64,000 nt of DNA from Apostichopus japonicus (lineage: Eukaryota; Echinodermata; Holothuroidea; Aspidochirotida; Stichopodidae). Made by a program: the position numbers and the translations under genes. Shown here piece after piece: positions 50,501-63,626 of this stretch; positions within the stretch are counted from its first letter, which is position 1; each line of letters starts with the position of its first letter. The stretch spans positions 16,436,269 through 16,500,268 of the forward strand of contig NC_092572.1 of NCBI RefSeq assembly GCF_037975245.1. Direction: 5' to 3'. The notes under the pieces were generated by a model. It was not told the origin of the DNA and ran no database searches. It saw nothing but the letters and a program-made list of their open reading frames with translations.

Positions 50501-53176
50501 CACCTAATATCTCAGTCCATACAGTGGCGCGATGGCTCGGCGCACTGTACGAGCTGATGATCGAGACTCTCTTTTGCATCCCTGGTTCGAACCCCGGGTG
50601 ATGACGTCTTTTGCCGATCTTTTACAGCAAGTGCCTGCACGGGGAGCTGTAAGTATTAGTTAATCCACCTAATATCTCAGTCCATACAGTGGCGCGATGG
50701 CTCGGCGCACTGTACGAGCTGATGATCGAGACTCTCTTTTGCATCCCTGGTTCGAACCTCGGGTGATGACGTCTTTTACAGCAAGTGCCTGCACGGGGAG
50801 CTGTAAGTATTAGTTAATCCACCTAATATCTCAGTCCATACAGTGGCGCGATGGCTCGGCGCACTGTACGAGCTGATGATCGAGACTCTCTTTTGCATCC
50901 CTGGTTCGAACCCCGGGTGATGACGTCTTTTGCCGATCTTTTACAGCAAGTGCCTGCACGGGGAGCTGTAAGTATTAGTTAATCCACCTAATATCTCAGT
51001 CCATACAGTGGCGCGATGGCTCGGCGCACTGTACGAGCTGATGATCGAGACTCTCTTTTGCATCCCTGGTTCGAACCCCGGGTGATGACGTCTTTTGCCG
51101 ATCTTTTACAGCAAGTGCCTGCACGGGGAGCTGTAAGTATTAGTTAATCCACCTAATATCTCAGTCCATACAGTGGCGCGATGGCTCGGCGCACTGTACG
51201 AGCTGATGATCGAGACTCTCTTTTGCATCCCTGGTTCGAACCCCGGGTGATGACGTCTTTTACAGCAAGTGCCTGCACGGGGAGCTGTAAGTATTAGTTA
51301 ATCCACCTAATATCTCAGTCCATACAGTGGCGCGATGGCTCGGCGCACTGTACGAGCTGATGATCGAGACTCTCTTTTGCATCCCTGGTTCGAACCCCGG
51401 GTGATGACGTCTTTTGCCGATCTTTTACAGCAAGTGCCTGCACGGGGAGCTGTAAGTATTAGTTAATCCACCTAATATCTCAGTCCATACAGTGGCGCGA
51501 TGGCTCGGCGCACTGTACGAGCTGATGATCGAGACTCTCTTTTGCATCCCTGGTTCGAACCCCGGGTGATGACGTCTTTTGCCGATCTTTTACAGCAAGT
51601 GCCTGCACGGGGAGCTGTAAGTATTAGTTAATCCACCTAATATCTCAGTCCATACAGTGGCGCGATGGCTCGGCGCACTGTACGAGCTGATGATCGAGAC
51701 TCTCTTTTGCATCCCTGGTTCGAACCCCGGGTGATGACGTCTTTTACAGCAAGTGCCTGCACGGGGAGCTGTAAGTATTAGTTAATCCACCTAATATCTC
51801 AGTCCATACAGTGGCGCGATGGCTCGGCGCACTGTACGAGCTGATGATCGAGACTCTCTTTTGCATCCCTGGTTCGAACCCCGGGTGATGACGTCTTTTG
51901 CCGATCTTTTACAGCAAGTGCCTGCACGGGGAGCTGTAAGTATTAGTTAATCCACCTAATATCTCAGTCCATACAGTGGCGCGATGGCTCGGCGCACTGT
52001 ACGAGCTGATGATCGAGACTCTCTTTTGCATCCCTGGTTCGAACCCCGGGTGATGACGTCTTTTGCCGATCTTTTACAGCAAGTGCCTGCACGGGGAGCT
52101 GTAAGTATTAGTTAATCCACCTAATATCTCAGTCCATACAGTGGCGCGATGGCTCGGCGCACTGTACGAGCTGATGATCGAGACTCTCTTTTGCATCCCT
52201 GGTTCGAACCTCGGGTGATGACGTCTTTTACAGCAAGTGCCTGCACGGGGAGCTGTAAGTATTAGTTAATCCACCTAATATCTCAGTCCATACAGTGGCG
52301 CGATGGCTCGGCGCACTGTACGAGCTGATGATCGAGACTCTCTTTTGCATCCCTGGTTCGAACCCCGGGTGATGACGTCTTTTGCCGATCTTTTACAGCA
52401 AGTGCCTGCACGGGGAGCTGTAAGTATTAGTTAATCCACCTAATATCTCAGTCCATACAGTGGCGCGATGGCTCGGCGCACTGTACGAGCTGATGATCGA
52501 GACTCTCTTTTGCATCCCTGGTTCGAACCCCGGGTGATGACGTCTTTTGCCGATCTTTTACAGCAAGTGCCTGCACGGGGAGCTGTAAGTATTAGTTAAT
52601 CCACCTAATATCTCAGTCCATACAGTGGCGCGATGGCTCGGCGCACTGTACGAGCTGATGATCGAGACTCTCTTTTGCATCCCTGGTTCGAACCTCGGGT
52701 GATGACGTCTTTTACAGCAAGTGCCTGCACGGGGAGCTGTAAGTATTAGTTAATCCACCTAATATCTCAGTCCATACAGTGGCGCGATGGCTCGGCGCAC
52801 TGTACGAGCTGATGATCGAGACTCTCTTTTGCATCCCTGGTTCGAACCCCGGGTGATGACGTCTTTTACAGCAAGTGCCTGCACGGGGAGCTGTAAGTAT
52901 TAGTTAATCCACCTAATATCTCAGTCCATACAGTGGCGCGATGGCTCGGCGCACTGTACGAGCTGATGATCGAGACTCTCTTTTGCATCCCTGGTTCGAA
53001 CCCCGGGTGATGACGTCTTTTGCCGATCTTTTACAGCAAGTGCCTGCACGGGGAGCTGTAAGTATTAGTTAATCCACCTAATATCTCAGTCCATACAGTG
53101 GCGCGATGGCTCGGCGCACTGTACGAGCTGATGATCGAGACTCTCTTTTGCATCCCTGGTTCGAACCCCGGGTGAT

Positions 53177-53990
53177 GACGTCTTTTGCCGATCTTTTGCA
53201 GCAAGTGCCTGCACGGGGAGCTGTAAGTATTAGTTAATCCACCTAATATCTCAGTCCATACAGTAGCGCGATGGCTCGGCGCACTGTACGAGCTGATGAT
53301 CGAGACTCTCTTTTGCATCCCTGGTTCGAACCCCGGGTGATGACGTCTTTTACAGCAAGTGCCTGCACGGGGAGCTGTAGGTATTAGTTAATCCACCTAA
53401 TATCTCAGTCCATACAGTGGCGCGATGGCTCGGCGCACTGTACGAGCTGATGATCGAGACTCTCTTTTGCATCCCTGGTTCGAACCCCGGGTGATGACGT
53501 CTTTTGCCGATCTTTTACAGCAAGTGCCTGCACGGGGAGCTGTAAGTATTAGTTAATCCACCTAATATCTCAGTCCATACAGTGGCGCGATGGCTCGGCG
53601 CACTGTACGAGCTGATGATCGAGACTCTCTTTTGCATCCCTGGTTCGAACCCCGGGTGATGACGTCTTTTGCCGATCTTTTACAGCAAGTGCCTGCACGG
53701 GGAGCTGTAAGTATTAGTTAATCCACCTAATATCTCAGTCCATACAGTGGCGCGATGGCTCGGCGCACTGTACGAGCTGATGATCGAGACTCTCTTTTGC
53801 ATCCCTGGTTCGAACCCCGGGTGATGACGTCTTTTGCCGATCTTTTACAGCAAGTGCCTGCACGGGGAGCTGTAAGTATTAGTTAATCCACCTAATATCT
53901 CAGTCCATACAGTAGCGCGATGGCTCGGCGCACTGTACGAGCTGATGATCGAGACTCTCTTTTGCATCCCTGGTTCGAACCCCGGGTGAT
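53177..53990 (+). repeat. Local duplication marked by TAGCGCG units
   Basis: The units at 53177 and 53826 share CAGTAGCGCG in place of CAGTGGCGCG and lie four units (649 bp) apart. This is a recent small duplication that also disturbs the 10-mer order here. The unit at 53177 additionally has TTTTGCAG in place of TTTTACAG. Confidence 0.7.
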
Positions 53991-56883
53991 GACGTCTTTT
54001 GCCGATCTTTTACAGCAAGTGCCTGCACGGGGAGCTGTAAGTATTAGTTAATCCACCTAATATCTCAGTCCATACAGTGGCGCGATGGCTCGGCGCACTG
54101 TACGAGCTGATGATCGAGACTCTCTTTTGCATCCCTGGTTCGAACCTCGGGTGATGAAGTCTTTTACAGCAAGTGCCTGCACGGGGAGCTGTAAGTATTA
54201 GTTAATCCACCTAATATCTCAGTCCATACAGTGGCGCGATGGCTCGGCGCACTGTACGAGCTGATGATCGAGACTCTCTTTTGCATCCCTGGTTCGAACC
54301 CCGGGTGATGACGTCTTTTACAGCAAGTGCCTGCACGGGGAGCTGTAAGTATTAGTTAATCCACCTAATATCTCAGTCCTTACAGTGGCGCGATGGCTCG
54401 GCGCACTGTACGAGCTGATGATCGAGACTCTCTTTTGCATCCCTGGTTCGAACCCCGGGTGATGACGTCTTTTGCCGATCTTTTACAGCAAGTGCCTGCA
54501 CGGGGAGCTGTAAGTATTAGTTAATCCACCTAATATCTCAGTCCATACAGTGGCGCGATGGCTCGGCGCACTGTACGAGCTGATGATCGAGACTCTCTTT
54601 TGCATCCCTGGTTCGAACCCCGGGTGATGACGTCTTTTGCCGATCTTTTACAGCAAGTGCCTGCACGGGGAGCTGTAAGTATTAGTTAATCCACCTAATA
54701 TCTCAGTCCATACAGTGGCGCGATGGCTCGGCGCACTGTACGAGCTGATGATCGAGACTCTCTTTTGCATCCCTGGTTCGAACCCCGGGTGATGACGTCT
54801 TTTACAGCAAGTGCCTGCACGGGGAGCTGTAAGTATTAGTTAATCCACCTAATATCTCAGTCCATACAGTGGCGCGATGGCTCGGCGCACTGTACGAGCT
54901 GATGATCGAGACTCTCTTTTGCATCCCTGGTTCGAACCCCGGGTGATGACGTCTTTTGCCGATCTTTTACAGCAAGTGCCTGCACGGGGAGCTGTAAGTA
55001 TTAGTTAATCCACCTAATATCTCAGTCCATACAGTGGCGCGATGGCTCGGCGCACTGTACGAGCTGATGATCGAGACTCTCTTTTGCATCCCTGGTTCGA
55101 ACCCCGGGTGATGACGTCTTTTGCCGATCTTTTACAGCAAGTGCCTGCACGGGGAGCTGTAAGTATTAGTTAATCCACCTAATATCTCAGTCCATACAGT
55201 GGCGCGATGGCTCGGCGCACTGTACGAGCTGATGATCGAGACTCTCTTTTGCATCCCTGGTTCTAACCTCGGGTGATGACGTCTTTTACAGCAAGTGCCT
55301 GCACGGGGAGCTGTAAGTATTAGTTAATCCACCTAATATCTCAGTCCATACAGTGGCGCGATGGCTCGGCGCACTGTACGAGCTGATGATCGAGACTCTC
55401 TTTTGCATCCCTGGTTCGAACCCCGGGTGATGACGTCTTTTGCCGATCTTTTACAGCAAGTGCCTGCACGGGGAGCTGTAAGTATTAGTTAATCCACCTA
55501 ATATCTCAGTCCATACAGTGGCGCGATGGCTCGGCGCACTGTACGAGCTGATGATCGAGACTCTCTTTTGCATCCCTGGTTCGAACCCCGGGTGATTACG
55601 TCTTTTGCCGATCTTTTACAGCAAGTGCCTGCACGGGGAGCTGTAAGTATTAGTTAATCCACCTAATATCTCAGTCCATACAGTGGCGCGATGGCTCGGC
55701 GCACTGTACGAGCTGATGATCGAGACTCTCTTTTGCATCCCTGGTTCGAACCTCGGGTGATGACGTCTTTTACAGCAAGTGCCTGCACGGGGAGCTGTAA
55801 GTATTAGTTAATCCACCTAATATCTCAGTCCATACAGTGGCGCGATGGCTCGGCGCACTGTACGAGCTGATGATCGAGACTCTCTTTTGCATCCCTGGTT
55901 CGAACCCCGGGTGATGACGTCTTTTACAGCAAGTGCCTGCACGGGGAGCTGTAAGTATTAGTTAATCCACCTAATATCTCAGTCCATACAGTGGCGCGAT
56001 GGCTCGGCGCACTGTACGAGCTGATGATCGAGACTCTCTTTTGCATCCCTGGTTCGAACCCCGGGTGATGACGTCTTTTGCCGATCTTTTACAGCAAGTG
56101 CCTGCACGGGGAGCTGTAAGTATTAGTTAATCCACCTAATATCTCAGTCCATACAGTGGCGCGATGGCTCGGCGCACTGTACGAGCTGATGATCGAGACT
56201 CTCTTTTGCATCCCTGGTTCGAACCCCGGGTGATGACGTCTTTTGCCGATCTTTTACAGCAAGTGCCTGCACGGGGAGCTGTAAGTATTAGTTAATCCAC
56301 CTAATATCTCAGTCCATACAGTGGCGCGATGGCTCGGCGCACTGTACGAGCTGATGATCGAGACTCTCTTTTGCATCCCTGGTTCGAACCTCGGGTGATG
56401 ACGTCTTTTACAGCAAGTGCCTGCACGGGGAGCTGTAAGTATTAGTTAATCCACCTAATATCTCAGTCCATACAGTGGCGCGATGGCTCGGCGCACTGTA
56501 CGAGCTGATGATCGAGACTCTCTTTTGCATCCCTGGTTCGAACCCCGGGTGATGACGTCTTTTGCCGATCTTTTACAGCAAGTGCCTGCACGGGGAGCTG
56601 TAAGTATTAGTTAATCCACCTAATATCTCAGTCCATACAGTGGCGCGATGGCTCGGCGCACTGTACGAGCTGATGATCGAGACTCTCTTTTGCATCCCTG
56701 GTTCGAACCCCGGGTGATGACGTCTTTTGCCGATCTTTTACAGCAAGTGCCTGCACGGGGAGCTGTAAGTATTAGTTAATCCACCTAATATCTCAGTCCA
56801 TACAGTGGCGCGATGGCTCGGCGCACTGTACGAGCTGATGATCGAGACTCTCTTTTGCATCCCTGGTTCGAACCTCGGGTGAT

Positions 56884-58489
56884 GACGTCTTTTACAGCAA
56901 GTGCCTGCACGGGGAGCTGTAAGTATTAGTTAATCCACCTAATATCTCAGTCCATACAGTGGCGCGATGGCTCGGCGCACTGTACGAGCTGATGATCGAG
57001 ACTCTCTTTTGCATCCCTGGTTCGAACCCCGGGTGATGACGTCTTTTACAGAAAGTGCCTGCACGGGGAGCTGTAAGTATTAGTTAATCCACATAATATC
57101 TCAGTCCATACAGTGGCGCGATGGCTCGGCGCACTGTACGAGCTGATGATCGAGACTCTCTTTTGCATCCCTGGTTCGAACCCCGGGTGATGACGTCTTT
57201 TGCCGATCTTTTACAGCAAGTGCCTGCACGGGGAGCTGTAAGTATTAGTTAATCCACCTAATATCTCAGTCCATACAGTGGCGCGATGGCTCGGCGCACT
57301 GTACGAGCTGATGATCGAGACTCTCTTTTGCATCCCTGGTTCGAACCCCGGGTGATGACGTCTTTTGCCGATCTTTTACAGCAAGTGCCTGCACGGGGAG
57401 CTGTAAGTATTAGTTAATCCACCTAATATCTCAGTCCATACAGTGGCGCGATGGCTCGGCGCACTGTACGAGCTGATGATCGAGACTCTCTTTTGCATCC
57501 CTGGTTCGAACCCCGGGTGATGACGTCTTTTACAGCAAGTGCCTGCACGGGGAGCTGTAAGTATTAGTTAATCCACCTAATATCTCAGTCCATACAGTGG
57601 CGCGATGGCTCGGCGCACTGTACGAGCTGATGATCGAGACTCTCTTTTGCATCCCTGGTTCGAACCCCGGGTGATGACGTCTTTTGCCGATCTTTTACAG
57701 CAAGTGCCTGCACGGGGAGCTGTAAGTATTAGTTAATCCACCTAATATCTCAGTCCATACAGTGGCGCGATGGCTCGGCGCACTGTACGAGCTGATGATC
57801 GAGACTCTCTTTTGCATCCCTGGTTCGAACCCCGGGTGATGACGTCTTTTGCCGATCTTTTACAGCAAGTGCCTGCACGGGGAGCTGTAAGTATAAGTTA
57901 ATCCACCTAATATCTCAGTCCATACAGTGGCGCGATGGCTCGGCGCACTGTACGAGCTGATGATCGAGACTCTCTTTTGCATCCCTGGTTCGAACCTCGG
58001 GTGATGACGTCTTTTACAGCAAGTGCCTGCACGGGGAGCTGTAAGTATTAGTTAATCCACCTAATATCTCAGTCCATACAGTGGCGCGATGGCTCGGCGC
58101 ACTGTACGAGCTGATGATCGAGACTCTCTTTTGCATCCCTGGTTCGAACCCCGGGTGATGACGTCTTTTGCCGATCTTTTACAGCAAGTGCCTGCACGGG
58201 GAGCTGTAAGTATTAGTTAATCCACCTAATATCTCAGTCCATACAGTGGCGCGATGGCTCGGCGCACTGTACGAGCTGATGATCGAGACTCTCTTTTGCA
58301 TCCCTGGTTCGAACCCCGGGTGATGACGTCTTTTGCCGATCTTTTACAGCAAGTGCCTGCACGGGGAGCTGTAAGTATTAGTTAATCCACCTAATATCTC
58401 AGTCCATACAGTGGCGCGATGGCTCGGCGCACTGTACGAGCTGATGATCGAGACTCTCTTTTGCATCCCTGGTTCGAACCTCGGGTGAT
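56884..58489 (+). repeat. 1606-bp higher-order repeat, tandem copy 1
   Basis: Order short-short-long-long-short-long-long*-short-long-long*, with marked units at 57841 and 58325. Private changes: ACAGAAAG and CCACATAAT in the unit at 57038, and GTATAAG in the unit at 57841. Confidence 0.88.
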
Positions 58490-60095
58490 GACGTCTTTTA
58501 CAGCAAGTGCCTGCACGGGGAGCTGTAAGTATTAGTTAATCCAACTAATATCTCAGTCCATACAGTGGCGCGATGGCTCGGCGCACTGTACGAGCTGATG
58601 ATCGAGACTCTCTTTTGCATCCCTGGTTCGAACCCCGGGTGATGACGTCTTTTACAGCAAGTGCCTGCACGGGGAGCTGTAAGTATTAGTTAATCCACCT
58701 AATATCTCAGTCCATACAGTGGCGCGATGGCTCGGCGCACTGTACGAGCTGATGATCGAGACTCTCTTTTGCATCCCTGGTTCGAACCCCGGGTGATGAC
58801 GTCTTTTGCCGATCTTTTACAGCAAGTGCCTGCACGGGGAGCTGTAAGTATTAGTTAATCCACCTAATATCTCAGTCCATACAGTGGCGCGATGGCTCGG
58901 CGCACTGTACGAGCTGATGATCGAGACTCTCTTTTGCATCCCTGGTTCGAACCCCGGGTGATGACGTCTTTTGCCGATCTTTTACAGCAAGTGCCTGCAC
59001 GGGGAGCTGTAAGTATTAGTTAATCCACCTAATATCTCAGTCCATACAGTGGCGCGATGGCTCGGCGCACTGTACGAGCTGATGATCGAGACTCTCTTTT
59101 GCATCCCTGGTTCGAACCCCGGGTGATGACGTCTTTTACAGCAAGTGCCTGCACGGGGAGCTGTAAGTATTAGTTAATCCACCTAATATCTCAGTCCATA
59201 CAGTGGCGCGATGGCTCGGCGCACTGTACGAGCTGATGATCGAGACTCTCTTTTGCATCCCTGGTTCGAACCCCGGGTGATGACGTCTTTTGCCGATCTT
59301 TTACAGCAAGTGCCTGCACGGGGAGCTGTAAGTATTAGTTAATCCACCTAATATCTCAGTCCATACAGTGGCGCGATGGCTCGGCGCACTGTACGAGCTG
59401 ATGATCGAGACTCTCTTTTGCATCCCTGGTTCGAACCCCGGGTGATGACGTCTTTTGCCGATCTTTTACAGCAAGTGCCTGCACGGGGAGCTGTAAGTAT
59501 TAGTTAATCCACCTAATATCTCAGTCCATACAGTGGCGCGATGGCTCGGCGCACTGTACGAGCTGATGATCGAGACTCTCTTTTGCATCCCTGGTTCGAA
59601 CCTCGGGTGATGACGTCTTTTACAGCAAGTGCCTGCACGGGGAGCTGTAAGTATTAGTTAATCCACCTAATATCTCAGTCCATACAGTGGCGCGATGGCT
59701 CGGCGCACTGTACGAGCTGATGATCGAGACTCTCTTTTGCATCCCTGGTTCGAACCCCGGGTGATGACGTCTTTTGCCGATCTTTTACAGCAAGTGCCTG
59801 CACGGGGAGCTGTAAGTATTAGTTAATCCACCTAATATCTCAGTCCATACAGTGGCGCGATGGCTCGGCGCACTGTACGAGCTGATGATCGAGACTCTCT
59901 TTTGCATCCCTGGTTCGAACCCCGGGTGATGACGTCTTTTGAGGATCTTTTACAGCAAGTGCCTGCACGGGGAGCTGTAAGTATTAGTTAATCCACCTAA
60001 TATCTCAGTCCATACAGTGGCGCGATGGCTCGGCGCACTGTACGAGCTGATGATCGAGACTCTCTTTTGCATCCCTGGTTCGAACCTCGGGTGAT
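58490..60095 (+). repeat. 1606-bp higher-order repeat, tandem copy 2
   Basis: Same ten-unit order, with marked units at 59447 and 59931. Private changes: CCAACTAAT in the unit at 58490, and GAGGATC at the 11-bp segment of the unit at 59931. Confidence 0.88.
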
Positions 60096-61701
60096 GACGT
60101 CTTTTACAGCAAGTGCCTGCACGGGGAGCTGTAAGTATTAGTTAATCCACCTAATATCTCAGTCCATACAGTGGCGCGATGGCTCGGCGCACTGTACGAG
60201 CTGATGATCGAGACTCTCTTTTGCATCCCTGGTTCGAACCCCGGGTGATGACGTCTTTTACAGCAAGTGCCTGCACGGGGAGCTGTAAGTATTAGTTAAT
60301 CCACCTAATATCTCAGTCCATACAGTGGCGCGATGGCTCGGCGCACTGTACGAGCTGATGATCGAGACTCTCTTTTGCATCCCTGGTTCGAACCCCGGGT
60401 GATGACGTCTTTTGCCGATCTTTTACAGCAAGTGCCTGCACGGGGAGCTGTAAGTATTAGTTAATCCACCTAATATCTCAGTCCATACAGTGGCGCGATG
60501 GCTCGGCGCACTGTACGAGCTGATGATCGAGACTCTCTTTTGCATCCCTGGTTCGAACCCCGGGTGATGACGTCTTTTGCCGATCTTTTACAGCAAGTGC
60601 CTGCACGGGGAGCTGTAAGTATTAGTTAATCCACCTAATATCTCAGTCCATACAGTGGCGCGATGGCTCGGCGCACTGTACGAGCTGATGATCGAGACTC
60701 TCTTTTGCATCCCTGGTTCGAACCCCGGGTGATGACGTCTTTTACAGCAAGTGCCTGCACGGGGAGCTGTAAGTATTAGTTAATCCACCTAATATCTCAG
60801 TCCATACAGTGGCGCGATGGCTCGGCGCACTGTACGAGCTGATGATCGAGACTCTCTTTTGCATCCCTGGTTCGAACCCCGGGTGATGACGTCTTTTGCC
60901 GATCTTTTACAGCAAGTGCCTGCACGGGGAGCTGTAAGTATTAGTTAATCCACCTAATATCTCAGTCCATACAGTGGCGCGATGGCTCGGCGCACTGTAC
61001 GAGCTGATGATCGAGACTCTCTTTTGCATCCCTGGTTCGAACCCCGGGTGATGACGTCTTTTGCCGATCTTTTACAGCAAGTGCCTGCACGGGGAGCTGT
61101 AAGTATTAGTTAATCCACCTAATATCTCAGTCCATACAGTGGCGCGATGGCTCGGCGCACTGTACGAGCTGATGATCGAGACTCTCTTTTGCATCCCTGG
61201 TTCGAACCTCGGGTGATGACGTCTTTTACAGCAAGTGCCTGCACGGGGAGCTGTAAGTATTAGTTAATCCACCTAATATCTCAGTCCATACAGTGGCGCG
61301 ATGGCTCGGCGCACTGTACGAGCTGATGATCGAGACTCTCTTTTGCATCCCTGGTTCGAACCCCGGGTGATGACGTCTTTTGCCGATCTTTTACAGCAAG
61401 TGCCTGCACGGGGAGCTGTAAGTATTAGTTAATCCACCTAATATCTCAGTCCATACAGTGGCGCGATGGCTCGGCGCACTGTACGAGCTGATGATCGAGA
61501 CTCTCTTTTGCATCCCTGGTTCGAACCCCGGGTGATGACGTCTTTTGCCGATCTTTTACAGCAAGTGCCTGCACGGGGAGCTGTAAGTATTAGTTAATCC
61601 ACCTAATATCTCAGTCCATACAGTGGCGCGATGGCTCGGCGCACTGTACGAGCTGATGATCGAGACTCTCTTTTGCATCCCTGGTTCGAACCTCGGGTGA
61701 T
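60096..61701 (+). repeat. 1606-bp higher-order repeat, tandem copy 3
   Basis: Same ten-unit order, with marked units at 61053 and 61537. I saw no private substitution in it. The order breaks down after 61701 with four long units in a row (61856-62515). Confidence 0.88.
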
Positions 61702-62515
61702 GACGTCTTTTACAGCAAGTGCCTGCACGGGGAGCTGTAAGTATTAGTTAATCCACCTAATATCTCAGTCCATACAGTGGCGCGATGGCTCGGCGCACTG
61801 TACGAGCTGATGATCGAGACTCTCTTTTGCATCCCTGGTTCGAACCCCGGGTGATGACGTCTTTTGCCGATCTTTTACAGCAAGTGCCTGCACGGGGAGC
61901 TGTAAGTATTAGTTAATCCACCTAATATCTCAGTCCATACAGTGGCGCGATGGCTCGGCGCACTGTACGAGCTGATGATCGAGACTCTCTTTTGCATCCC
62001 TGGTTCGAACCCCGGGTGATGACGTCTTTTGCCGATCTTTTACAGCAAGTGCCTGCACGGGGAGCTGTAAGTATTAGTTAATCCACCTAATATCTCAGTC
62101 CATACAGTGGCGCGATGGCTCGGCGCACTGTACGAGCTGATGATCGAGACTCTCTTTTGCATCCCTGGTTCGAACCCCGGGTGATGACGTCTTTTGCCGA
62201 TCTTTTACAGCAAGTGCCTGCACGGGGAGCTGTAAGTATTAGTTAATCCACCTAATATCTCAGTCCATACAGTGGCGCGATGGCTCGGCGCACTGTACGA
62301 GCTGATGATCGAGACTCTCTTTTGCATCCCTGGTTCGAACCCCGGGTGATGACGTCTTTTGCCGATCTTTTACAGCAAGTGCCTGCACGGGGAGCTGTAA
62401 GTATTAGTTAATCCACCTAATATCTCAGTCCATACAGTGGCGCGATGGCTCGGCGCACTGTACGAGCTGATGATCGAGACTCTCTTTTGCATCCCTGGTT
62501 CGAACCCCGGGTGAT

Positions 62516-63626
62516 GACGTCTTTTACAGCAAGTGCTAACACGGGGAGCTGTAAGTATTAGTTAATCCACCTAATATCTCAGTCCATACAGTGGCGCGAT
62601 GGCTCGGCGCACTGTACGAGCTGATGATCGAGACTCTCTTTTGCATCCCTGGTTCGAACCCCGGGTGATGACGTCTTTTGCCGATCTTTTACAGCAAGTG
62701 CCTGCACGGGGAGCTGTAAGTATTAGTTAATCCACCTAATATCTCAGTCCATACAGTGGCGCGATGGCTCGGCGCACTGTACGAGCTGATGATCGAGACT
62801 CTCTTTTGCATCCCTGGTTCGAACCTCGGGTGATGACGTCTTTTACAGCAAGTGCCTGCACGGGGAGCTGTAAGTATTAGTTAATCCACCTAATATCTCA
62901 GTCCATACAGTGGCGCGATGGCTCGGCGCACTGTACGAGCTGATGATCGAGACTCTCTTTTGCATCCCTGGTTCGAACCCCGGGTGATGACGTCTTTTAC
63001 AGCAAGTGCCTGCACGGGGAGCTGTAAGTATTAGTTAATCCACCTAATATCTCAGTCCATACAGTGGCGCGATGGCTCGGCGCACTGTACGAGCTGATGA
63101 TCGAGACTCTCTTTTGCATCCCTGGTTCGAACCCCGGGTGATGACGTCTTTTGCCGATCTTTTACAGCAAGTGCCTGCACGGGGAGCTGTAAGTATTAGT
63201 TAATCCACCTAATATCTCAGTCCATACAGTGGCGCGATGGCTCGGCGCACTGTACGAGCTGATGATCGAGACTCTCTTTTGCATCCCTGGTTCGAACCCC
63301 GGGTGATGACGTCTTTTACAGCAAGTGCTAACACGGGGAGCTGTAAGTATTAGTTAATCCACCTAATATCTCAGTCCATACAGTGGCGCGATGGCTCGGC
63401 GCACTGTACGAGCTGATGATCGAGACTCTCTTTTGCATCCCTGGTTCGAACCCCGGGTGATGACGTCTTTTGCCGATCTTTTACAGCAAGTGCCTGCACG
63501 GGGAGCTGTAAGTATTAGTTAATCCACCTAATATCTCAGTCCATACAGTGGCGCGATGGCTCGGCGCACTGTACGAGCTGATGATCGAGACTCTCTTTTG
63601 CATCCCTGGTTCGAACCTCGGGTGAT
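62516..63626 (+). repeat. Local duplication marked by GCTAACAC units
   Basis: The short units at 62516 and 63308 both read AGTGCTAACACGG in place of AGTGCCTGCACGG and are each followed by a CCTCGGG-marked long unit. They are 792 bp apart. The change removes the small GTGC/GCAC dyad. It points to a recent five-unit duplication at the right edge of the window. Confidence 0.75.

Noticed and set aside
53031-53318. 95-residue minus-strand open reading frame
   Set aside because: Another stop-loss artefact: TTTTGCAG in one unit changes TAA to CAA, so the frame runs through two monomers and repeats the same peptide. Other units stop it.
32190-58643. Shared CCAACTAAT variant in the units at 32190 and 58490 as evidence of long-range exchange
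   Set aside because: One is a long unit and the other short, 26 kb apart with no other shared private change; independent mutation is simpler.
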